Assembly (NCBI GenBank): GCA_964429355.1
Contig: CAYSCH010000271.1
Span: 1 to 13,383, forward strand
Source of the DNA: JAAYAY01 sp964429355
Lineage (GTDB): Bacteria; Planctomycetota; Planctomycetia; Pirellulales; Thermoguttaceae
Direction: 5' to 3'
DNA: 13,383 nucleotides
Shown: piece after piece, positions 7,903-13,383 of the stretch
Layout: every line of letters begins with the position of its first letter
Numbering within the stretch: position 1 is the first letter of the stretch
Notes under the pieces: model-generated
Told to the model about the DNA's origin: nothing
Database searches by the model: none
What the model saw: only the letters and a program-made list of their open reading frames with translations
Made by a program: the position numbers and the translations under genes

Positions 7903-7943
7903 GTCGGGTATAGCCTAGATTCTAGCGACTTCGGCTACCCGAC
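7903..7943. promoter_or_regulatory. Imperfect dyad with central palindrome, candidate operator
   Basis: GTCGGGTATAGCC (7903-7915) is the reverse complement of GGCTACCCGAC (7933-7943) apart from a 2-base bulge. Its centre holds the exact odd palindrome CTAGA-T-TCTAG. It lies about 60-100 bases upstream of the propeller start. It overlaps the first GCGACTT repeat, so operator and repeat cannot be separated by eye. Confidence 0.4.
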
Positions 7944-7944
7944 G
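7921..7944 (+). repeat. GCGACTT repeat, copy 1
   Basis: TCTAGCGACTTCGGCTAC followed by CCGACG. It matches copy 3 (9386-9408) at 17 of the first 18 bases, and copy 2 with a 32-base period. It may be an operator half-site for the neighbouring regulator, or a member of a dispersed intergenic repeat family. Confidence 0.6.
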
Positions 7945-7952
7945 AGCCATCG

Positions 7953-7976
7953 TCTGGCGACTTCACCTACGCGACG
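7953..7976 (+). repeat. GCGACTT repeat, copy 2
   Basis: TCTGGCGACTTCACCTAC followed by GCGACG. It starts 32 bases after copy 1, close to three helical turns, in the same orientation. It differs from copy 3 at two of the first 18 bases. Confidence 0.55.
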
Positions 7977-7998
7977 GTTCGGCCGCGCGGGTGCACTC

Positions 7999-8028
7999 TT
8001 GATTTCTTTTATCACGGTCGGCTACACT
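7999..8028 (+). promoter_or_regulatory. Candidate sigma70 promoter of the regulator gene
   Basis: TTGATT (7999-8004), an 18-base spacer, then TACACT (8023-8028). Each box matches four of six consensus bases. Transcription would begin near 8035, about 55 bases before the GTG start of the regulator. Confidence 0.35.
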
Positions 8029-8088
8029 AATCTATGCCCCTTTGTATCGTTGTCTTGTTGATTTGTATACACACTTGGGCCGAAACCG

Positions 8089-9291
8089 GTGGCTGACACG
8101 AAGACCGGCAGATTGCGTCCACACGTCCTTATGGCGCTGGGTTACTACGATCACCAGTTGCACCGCGGAGTCGTGCGTTATGCCCGCCAGGCCGGGTGGA
8201 GCCTCGACACATCGATGGCCCACTACGGCGTTCTGCCGGAATATTGGAGGGGAGATGGGGTGCTTACGCTCCTGCTCCCGCATCGTGAGGACGTGCTGGA
8301 GTTCATATGCCGGCAGACCGTTCCCGTGGTCGGGTTGAGCCTGGACGTGGAGGAGGTGAGAGTCCCACGGGTGTGTCTCGACAATCAGCGGATCGGCCAG
8401 CTGGGTGCGGAGCATCTGCTGGAACGGGGGTTCGAGAATCTGGGCTTCTACAAGTTCTCGGATATCTGCGACGTTCGCGGGCGTCAGCGGGGGTTCAAAG
8501 AGGCCGTGGAGAAGGCCGGGGGACGCTATGTGTCGCTCGACTGGCATGGGGAACTGCGCCGTCAACGCGAGCAGGGATGGTTCGAGTGGCTCGTGAAGCG
8601 GTTACGGCAGTTGCCGCTTCCGATCGGGATTATGGCCCAGAGCGACAACCGTGCGGCCCAATTGGTCAATGCGTGCGAGGCGGCCGGCGTGGCCATTCCG
8701 GAAGAGGTTGCCGTGATTGGCGTCGACAACGACGAGTATGCCTGCGAGTTCGCATCCGTTCCGATCTCCAGCGTCGACACGGGTCGGCAGTGGCTGGCCT
8801 ATGAAGGAGCGTCCCTGCTCGGCCGCTTGATGGCTGGGGGGACGGCGCCCGAATTGCCCTTGACCATCGCACCGCGAGGAGTCGTCGTACGGAAGAGCAG
8901 CGACATCCTGGCGGTGCCCCACAAAGCGGTGGCCCGAGCACTGGGTTACATCTGGGAACATTTTCGGGACCCGATCGGAGTCGACGACGTGGTCGCCAAA
9001 TGCTGCATGAGTCGGTGCGGGCTCTATCGGGCGTTTGAGAAGCACGTGGGGCGCTCAATCGGCGCGGAGTTGTCGCGCAAACGGGTGGAGTATGCCAAGA
9101 CCTTGCTGGCGGAGTCGGATGAAAAACTGCACCGAGTCGCCCGTCTGAGCGGGTTCACGGGGGGTGAGCATTTCAGCCGCGCGTTCACGCGAATCGTGGG
9201 AGACACGCCATCGGAATATCGGCGTAAAGCTCAAGGTCGGGTTTGCCGCGTAGAGAGTGTACACAAAACGGCGGATGGCGGAGACGAATAG
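8089..9291 (+). CDS. XylR-like transcriptional regulator: LacI-type sensor plus AraC-type HTH
   Basis: A 400-residue cytoplasmic regulator. Residues about 10-270 form a periplasmic-binding-protein-like sensor as in LacI/XylR proteins, with HRGVVRYARQAGW near the start, the region VCLDNQRIGQLGAEHLLERG, and VAVIGVDNDEYACEF. Residues about 280-382 form an AraC-type DNA-binding domain with two helix-turn-helix units (about 296-321 and 345-371, ending FTGGEHFSRAFTRIVGDTPSEYRR). The start is GTG at 8089: a stop (TGA at 8059) lies in frame just upstream and no other start codon lies between. The ribosome site is weak, which fits a poorly expressed regulator. This sensor-plus-AraC design is that of XylR of Escherichia coli, which binds xylose. 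Here it is divergent from the sugar operon and most likely activates it in response to its sugar (inference). The inducer is unknown. Confidence 0.9.
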   Translation: MADTKTGRLRPHVLMALGYYDHQLHRGVVRYARQAGWSLDTSMAHYGVLPEYWRGDGVLTLLLPHREDVLEFICRQTVPVVGLSLDVEEVRVPRVCLDNQRIGQLGAEHLLERGFENLGFYKFSDICDVRGRQRGFKEAVEKAGGRYVSLDWHGELRRQREQGWFEWLVKRLRQLPLPIGIMAQSDNRAAQLVNACEAAGVAIPEEVAVIGVDNDEYACEFASVPISSVDTGRQWLAYEGASLLGRLMAGGTAPELPLTIAPRGVVVRKSSDILAVPHKAVARALGYIWEHFRDPIGVDDVVAKCCMSRCGLYRAFEKHVGRSIGAELSRKRVEYAKTLLAESDEKLHRVARLSGFTGGEHFSRAFTRIVGDTPSEYRRKAQGRVCRVESVHKTADGGDE

Positions 9292-9337
9292 CCATTGTTT
9301 GTTGCGCGCGCATCCTCCATACTTCTCCCAAGCACGA

Positions 9338-9371
9338 GGGTTGCCGGAGGCTGCGACTTGGGTTGCGGAGG
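9338..9371 (+). repeat. Short direct repeat upstream of the diheme gene
   Basis: GGGTTGCCGGAGG (9338-9350) recurs as GGGTTGCGGAGG (9360-9371), one base shorter, with a 22-base period. The spacing is about two helical turns on one DNA face, as in tandem AraC-type half-sites. It could also be chance in G-rich DNA. The whole 151-base gap 9292-9442 holds no gene. Confidence 0.35.
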
Positions 9372-9385
9372 GATGATTGCCAAAG

Positions 9386-9408
9386 TCTGGCGACTTCGGC
9401 TACAGACG
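9386..9408 (+). repeat. GCGACTT repeat, copy 3
   Basis: TCTGGCGACTTCGGCTAC followed by AGACG, 35 bases before the start of the diheme gene and in the same orientation as copies 1 and 2. A weaker fourth copy begins with GCGACTT at 9353, 37 bases upstream. The repeat therefore occurs in both promoter-bearing gaps around the regulator. Confidence 0.6.
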
Positions 9409-9442
9409 GGCAACCGCAGACAGAAAGAGGAGATGCACGGAA

Positions 9443-11968
9443 ATGAAACGCGGTCTTCTGATTCTGATCGTACTGACGTTCGTGCAGGCTTCCGGGCAGG
9501 ACCGCCTCGCCAGCGGGGAGACAACCTGGGTGGCAGAAATGCTTGCCGCCCGAAAGGAGTTCACCACACCCCCTTCCGATCCTGAGGCCAGGATTGCGTC
9601 TCTCGGCCGTCGGCTCTGGCAGGATTTCCCGGAGATGGACTGGTTCATGCAGGACAATCCCGCTCACGAACCGGAGGCGAGCCAGTACGATGCGCAGCGG
9701 GAGTTCGGGTGGTACCTGGATCCGAATCGCGATGCGACGGGCGAACGCCAGTTGATCGTCCGGGTACTTGACGAGCTGTCCGAGCGGGAGCCGCTGCAGG
9801 GCAGATTCGATCGCCTGGTGACTGAGAGTCCCTCGCCCGACGATTCCCGCTGGCTGGAGCTCTATGTCGACGCGTGCCGCGAGCGACGACGATTACGGCT
9901 CGAGCCGGTTCTGAAGCAGGCGAGGGAGATTGTGTTCGTCAAGCACTACACGCTGGGAGGCTCGCACTACGCTTACACGGAAGGCCAGTCGGACGCCCAG
10001 GCGGAACGGCATTTCACGCCGGGGTCCGCGTTGTGTGCCATGCGATATGACGGCACACAGGTTGACGTGGAGACCCTGCTGGACGATCCGGGTGGGGTGA
10101 TTCGCGATCCGGATGTTTCCTACGACGGCCGGCGGATCCTGTTTTCGTGGAAGAAATCCGACCTGGACGACGACTATCATCTTTACGAGATGGACGTTGA
10201 GTCGCGTGATATTCGCCAACTTACTTTCGGGCTCGGTGTGGCCGATTACGAGGGCGTCTACCTGCCCTGCGGTGAGATTATCTTCAACTCGTCGCGGTGC
10301 GTGCAGACGGTCGACTGCTGGTGGACCGAGGTGAGCAACCTCTATCGCTGCAACGGAGACGGGGGATCCATGCGACGTCTCACCTTCGACCAGGTGCACG
10401 ACAACCTTCCCACCGTGACGGACGACAACCGGATTCTCTACACGCGATGGGAATACAACGACCGTGGGCAGATCTACCCCCAGCCGTTGATGCAGATGAA
10501 TCCGGACGGTACGAACCAATCGGATTTCTACGGGGGCAACTCCTGGTTCCCAACGACGATCCTCCACGCCCGTGGCATTCCGGGCACGCAAAGGGCGGTT
10601 GCGGTGGCCTCAGGGCACCATTCTCGTCAGGTGGGCAAATTGATCCTGATCGACCCGGCCAGGGGGCGACAGGAAAACGAGGGAGCGCAATTGATCGCTC
10701 CGGTGCGCAAGACTCCGGCCGTGCGGGTAGATTCCTACGGCCAGGAGGGGGAACTTTTTCAGTACCCCTATCCCTTGAGCGAGACGGAATTCCTTGTCAC
10801 TTACCATCCGGTCGGATGGCAGTGGCAAGGACCCTTTGGGCTGGGGACCGGCATTTATCTGATGACGATCGACGGCCGGCGGGAACTCCTCGTCCGCGAC
10901 GCAACGCTTCCCTGCAGCCAGCCGATCCCACTCCGGCCGCGCGAGGTGCGGCGGAATCGGGCCAGCCTGGTCGACTATCGCAAGGACACGGGTACCTGCT
11001 ACGTCCAGGACGTTTACATCGGCCCGGGGCTTGCCGGCGTGCCAAGGGGAACGGTCAAGACGCTGCGGGTCGTGAAACTCGATTTCCGCGTGGCTGGGAT
11101 TGGTGAAAACCGCAATGGTGGTCCCGGCGGCGGAGCGCTGATCAGCACCCCCGTGGCGATCGGCAACGGAGCATGGGATCCAAAGTCCATTCTCGGCGAT
11201 GCGACAGTCCACGACGATGGCTCCGTTTTCTTCTTTGTGCCGGCCCGAACGCCGGTCTACTTCCAGTTGCTCGACCAGGAGGGGCGGATGGTTCAAACGA
11301 TGCGGAGTTGGACGACCCTCCAGCCGGGTGAGAACGCGTCGTGCGTGGGATGTCACGAGCACAAGAACAGCACCCCGGCTGCGAGCTTGCCATTGACCGC
11401 GGCAATCGCCGCCGGAGCGGAGGAACTCAAGCCGTTCTACGGCCAGCCGCGCGGGTTCAGTTTTTCGGCAGAGATTCAGCCGATCCTGGACCAGAAATGC
11501 GTTAAGTGTCACTCGACGGCCGGCGGCGACCCGCCGGTCCTGACCTCGGAAATAGTGACAGACCTGCTGGCCAAACGCCAGTGGAGTCAGGCCTATCTGA
11601 ACCTGACCCATTCCCGCCCCGATGAGAAGCGAGACTGCTGGGTGGGCGACGCCGACCACTCGGCGGTCAATTGGGTCAGCGCCCAGTCGGCCCCTCCCAT
11701 GCTGCCTCCGTACTCAGCCGGTTCTGCGTCCAGCAAGCTGATTCAAATTCTCGCCGCCAGACACCAGGGCGCGGCGCTCTCGCGAGAAGAGATGGACAAA
11801 CTCTGTGCATGGATCGACCTGGGCGTGCCGTTCTGCGGCGACTACCGGGAGGCCAACTCCTGGAGTGAGGAGGAGGTGGCCAAGTATGAACGCTACTGGG
11901 CGAAACGGGAGCAGCTCGCGAACGAGGAAAAGGCGTATGCCCAGTCCATCCGGAGCGGAGGCGAGTGA
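9443..11968 (+). CDS. Exported diheme protein related to hydrazine synthase alpha subunit
   Basis: An 841-residue exported protein. The ATG at 9443 has AGGAG 10 bases upstream and opens a signal peptide (MKRGLLILIVLTFVQASG). The frame extends to a TTG at 9377, but that part lies in repeat sequence. A region of roughly 160-400 has propeller-like repeats (DPDVSYDGRRILFSW, HLYEMDVESRDIRQLTFG, NRILYTRWEYND). A middle domain follows, with PVYFQLLDQEGRMVQTMRSW leading to CVGCH (634-638). The C-terminal cytochrome part is FSFSAEIQPILDQKCVKCH (heme site 686-690), with His774 in ARHQGAALSREEM as a candidate second ligand. This order is that of hydrazine-synthase-alpha (HzsA-related) proteins, which are common in planctomycetes that do not perform anammox. 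A periplasmic redox role is expected. Real hydrazine synthesis is unlikely, as no beta or gamma subunit is visible. It follows the regulator by 151 bases. Confidence 0.8.
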   Translation: MKRGLLILIVLTFVQASGQDRLASGETTWVAEMLAARKEFTTPPSDPEARIASLGRRLWQDFPEMDWFMQDNPAHEPEASQYDAQREFGWYLDPNRDATGERQLIVRVLDELSEREPLQGRFDRLVTESPSPDDSRWLELYVDACRERRRLRLEPVLKQAREIVFVKHYTLGGSHYAYTEGQSDAQAERHFTPGSALCAMRYDGTQVDVETLLDDPGGVIRDPDVSYDGRRILFSWKKSDLDDDYHLYEMDVESRDIRQLTFGLGVADYEGVYLPCGEIIFNSSRCVQTVDCWWTEVSNLYRCNGDGGSMRRLTFDQVHDNLPTVTDDNRILYTRWEYNDRGQIYPQPLMQMNPDGTNQSDFYGGNSWFPTTILHARGIPGTQRAVAVASGHHSRQVGKLILIDPARGRQENEGAQLIAPVRKTPAVRVDSYGQEGELFQYPYPLSETEFLVTYHPVGWQWQGPFGLGTGIYLMTIDGRRELLVRDATLPCSQPIPLRPREVRRNRASLVDYRKDTGTCYVQDVYIGPGLAGVPRGTVKTLRVVKLDFRVAGIGENRNGGPGGGALISTPVAIGNGAWDPKSILGDATVHDDGSVFFFVPARTPVYFQLLDQEGRMVQTMRSWTTLQPGENASCVGCHEHKNSTPAASLPLTAAIAAGAEELKPFYGQPRGFSFSAEIQPILDQKCVKCHSTAGGDPPVLTSEIVTDLLAKRQWSQAYLNLTHSRPDEKRDCWVGDADHSAVNWVSAQSAPPMLPPYSAGSASSKLIQILAARHQGAALSREEMDKLCAWIDLGVPFCGDYREANSWSEEEVAKYERYWAKREQLANEEKAYAQSIRSGGE

Positions 11969-12076
11969 AGAAACAGGGGGAGCCCCGTGGCCCGAAAATC
12001 CAAACCGAAACCTGGATCTCGAAGAGGCTCCGAAGCCAATCGCCGGCCGGGTTGTCTGTCAACTCGGGGAGGAGGC

Positions 12077-12114
12077 CTTCCTTATCTTGGGACGGCGCCC
12101 TCAGGAAGTTTTTT
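12077..12114 (+). terminator. Candidate intrinsic terminator of the diheme gene
   Basis: CTTCCT (12077-12082) pairs with AGGAAG (12103-12108). An inner GGG/CCC stem (12089-12091 with 12098-12100) lies between them, and T6 follows at 12109-12114. The stem is short and has an unequal internal loop. It lies about 110 bases after the stop and overlaps the 3' end of the convergent gene, so I am only moderately sure. Confidence 0.35.
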
Positions 12115-12511
12115 CTCCCTTCGTTAACGTAGTTGGCTTCTGCTCGCGAGGCTCTTCGTGAATGGCAAATGTATCTCCATCCGAGTCGAACCCGCGAAGT
12201 GACTCGGCCGCGTCTTTCTTGGTTGCTCCTGCAGCGGCCTCCGTGAGGCTCACCGAGCCATGGGCCAGATCGTGACCGGCCGATGTCGCCTCGTGGGCCG
12301 CCCCAGACGCTGCATGAGCGCCCGCCGGACGTTTGAGGAATGCGGTCCAGAACATTTCCTCTTTCTTGCCTCGGGCATAGTTAACCGTGACCAATTCCCA
12401 GCCTTCCTGCCCCAGGCCGACGAGTTCCTGGGCCAGATACGATTCGGTCTTTCGTGAAAGGGACATGTACTCCCAACGCTGTTGTGCGTGAACGGTCGCA
12501 GTCTTGGTCAT
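12101..12511 (-). CDS. Small DUF4177-like protein with Ala/His-rich tail
   Basis: A 136-residue soluble protein without signal peptide or membrane segment. The ATG at 12509-12511 is chosen because GGGGGAG lies 7 bases upstream. An in-frame ATG at 12580 has no such site and would add 23 low-complexity residues. Residues 10-62 (QRWEYMSLSR, LVGLGQEGWELVTVNY, FWTAFLKRP) match the pattern of DUF4177-type domains: an opening WEY, a central 'LG.EGWEL' and a final 'FLKRP'. The function of that family is not known to me. Residues 63-100 are rich in Ala, His, Gly and Ser, and the end is charged and probably disordered. The gene stands alone, converging on the diheme gene and following the permease in the same direction by 114 bases, with its own likely promoter. 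Confidence 0.75.
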   Translation of the reverse strand: MTKTATVHAQQRWEYMSLSRKTESYLAQELVGLGQEGWELVTVNYARGKKEEMFWTAFLKRPAGAHAASGAAHEATSAGHDLAHGSVSLTEAAAGATKKDAAESLRGFDSDGDTFAIHEEPREQKPTTLTKGEKTS

Positions 12512-12551
12512 TTCGTTTCTCCCCCAAACATGGATAGTGGGTCCCCGCGAT

Positions 12552-12580
12552 GTTGTACCCCCAGCGCCGCCGCGGAACAA
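12552..12580 (-). promoter_or_regulatory. Candidate sigma70 promoter of the DUF4177-like gene
   Basis: On the minus strand TTGTTC (12575-12580), a 17-base spacer and TACAAC (12552-12557). Each box matches four of six consensus bases. Transcription would begin near 12545 and leave a leader of about 34 bases carrying the strong GGAG site. No clear terminator of the permease gene is seen in the same gap. Confidence 0.35.
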
Positions 12581-12625
12581 GACCTTTGTATCTGAGATCG
12601 GTCAAGGGGTCTGCCGACCTGGTTA

Positions 12626-13383
12626 CTACCCGATACCCAGCATGCCGCGGACCATGATCAGATACCCTGCCAACACCAGGGCCAGCACGTACATCAGCCA
12701 CTTGACGTCGCGGGCCTGTCCGGAGAGGAGCTTAATGATGGGATAGGAAATGAATCCCAGGGCCAGACCGTCGGCAATTGAGTAGGTGAGGGGAATCGAG
12801 ATGAACGTGATGAAGGCCGGGATTGCCTCGGCCTCGTTGGACCACTCGATCTTCGTCACGTTGCGCATCATCATGGCGCCGACGAGTACCAGGGCCGGGG
12901 CCGTGATCGACGGGTAGCTCCCGACCATCTGGATCAGGGGCGCAAAGAACATCGCCACCAGGAACAGAACGGCCGTTGTAACGGCCGTCAGACCAGTTCG
13001 CCCCCCCTGCTGGACCCCGGCAGCGCTCTCGATGAAGCTTGTCACCGTGCTTGTACCGCAAGCCGCACCGAACACCGTGGCGACAGCGTCTGAGACCAGA
13101 GCCTCTCGGGCTCGCGGCAGGGTTCCGTCCTTGATCAAGCCCGCCTGTTCGCACACACCGAGGAGCGTCCCGAGCGTGTCGAACAGGTTCAGGAACAGGA
13201 ACACCAGAATAAATGGAATCATCGGCCCGGCGATGGCCAGCGAAAAGTTCATCTTGAGGAACGTGGGAGCCATCGAAGGGGGATTGGCCACAACGGCCGT
13301 TGCCGGCGTGAACAGGGTCATCAACTTCGACTGGGTTACAATCTCCAACCTGGCGATCGATTCGGGCATGTGCGGAATCAACC
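12626..13383 (-). CDS. AzgA-type guanine/hypoxanthine permease, 5' part beyond right edge
   Basis: The C-terminal 251 or so residues of a nucleobase transporter of the AzgA/PbuG type, an inner-membrane proton symporter for adenine, guanine or hypoxanthine. The frame is open to the right edge. The TTG near 13381 is an internal Leu, not a start, since family members are about 430 residues long. Family signatures seen: FLFLNLFDTLGTLLGV, ACGTSTVTSFIESAAGV followed by QQGGRTGLTAV, APALVLVGAMMM, and NEAEAIPAFITFISIPLTYS with IADGLALGFISY. About seven membrane segments are visible. The gene ends with TAG at 12626. Nothing links it to the sugar operon. It is most likely a separate housekeeping salvage gene. 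Confidence 0.9.
   Translation of the reverse strand, partial: LIPHMPESIARLEIVTQSKLMTLFTPATAVVANPPSMAPTFLKMNFSLAIAGPMIPFILVFLFLNLFDTLGTLLGVCEQAGLIKDGTLPRAREALVSDAVATVFGAACGTSTVTSFIESAAGVQQGGRTGLTAVTTAVLFLVAMFFAPLIQMVGSYPSITAPALVLVGAMMMRNVTKIEWSNEAEAIPAFITFISIPLTYSIADGLALGFISYPIIKLLSGQARDVKWLMYVLALVLAGYLIMVRGMLGIG

Larger units (their letters stand above)
7841..8088. promoter_or_regulatory. Divergent promoter region between sugar operon and its regulator
   Basis: These 248 bases separate two divergent genes and hold no gene. They contain two direct repeats 32 bases apart, an imperfect dyad at 7903-7943, an 11-base palindrome CTAGATTCTAG at 7915-7925, and a sigma70-like promoter pointing at the regulator. 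No convincing -35 box is seen for the minus-strand operon, as is common for promoters activated by AraC-family proteins. Confidence 0.6.

Noticed and set aside
7921..7976. Possible CRISPR array from the regular GCGACTT repeats
   Set aside because: There are only two units at 32-base spacing with 14-base gaps between them, the repeats are not identical and no cas genes are seen.
9377..9442. Upstream TTG start for the diheme protein
   Set aside because: It would put 22 charged residues before the signal peptide, and its DNA is the intergenic repeat. The ATG at 9443 has a ribosome site.
9443..11968. Evidence for anammox or true hydrazine synthesis
   Set aside because: Only an alpha-like protein is present, with no beta or gamma subunit and with the Tyr heme ligand apparently replaced. 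The neighbours are sugar genes.

Overview
The window reads as a piece of a planctomycete chromosome (GC-rich, many GTG starts). The main support is a large exported protein resembling the hydrazine-synthase alpha subunit, whose C-terminal heme site has the planctomycete-type 'IQPIL...CxxCH' form. It sits beside secreted sugar-acting proteins and an AraC-type regulator with a LacI-like sensor. The exact genus cannot be told from the sequence.

Layout. Bases 3-830 (minus) hold a GTG-started membrane protein with two zinc-ribbon modules that runs off the left edge. A 244-base gap with a perfect GC-rich hairpin follows. Bases 1075-7840 (minus) are a compact five-gene run, read from right to left: exported SMP-30/NHL-type beta-propeller, zinc-type medium-chain dehydrogenase, FGGY sugar kinase, DeoC-type aldolase, exported family-2 glycoside hydrolase. 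Gaps inside the run are 83, 9, 10 and 46 bases. A 248-base divergent intergenic region (7841-8088) separates it from a XylR-like regulator (8089-9291, plus). The hydrazine-synthase-alpha-like diheme protein (9443-11968, plus) follows. On the right, two minus-strand genes converge on it: a DUF4177-like small protein with a low-complexity tail (12101-12511) and the C-terminal part of an AzgA-type purine permease (12626 to the right edge).

How the genes may work together (inference). The glycoside hydrolase and the propeller act outside the cytoplasm on a glycan or sugar lactone. The dehydrogenase, kinase and aldolase form an oxidise, phosphorylate and cleave route in the cytoplasm. The divergent regulator would sense the sugar and control the operon. 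Two copies of an 18-base repeat containing GCGACTT lie in the divergent promoter region. A third copy, and a degenerate fourth, lie just upstream of the diheme gene. This might link the redox protein to the sugar regulon, though a dispersed repeat is an equally good explanation.

The most interesting item is the hydrazine-synthase-alpha-like protein. It keeps two CxxCH sites and a well-spaced candidate distal histidine, but has Asn where the anammox enzyme, as I recall it, has its unusual heme-ligating Tyr. It also has no partner subunits in view. I see no CRISPR array, tRNA, rRNA, transposase or integrase in the window.
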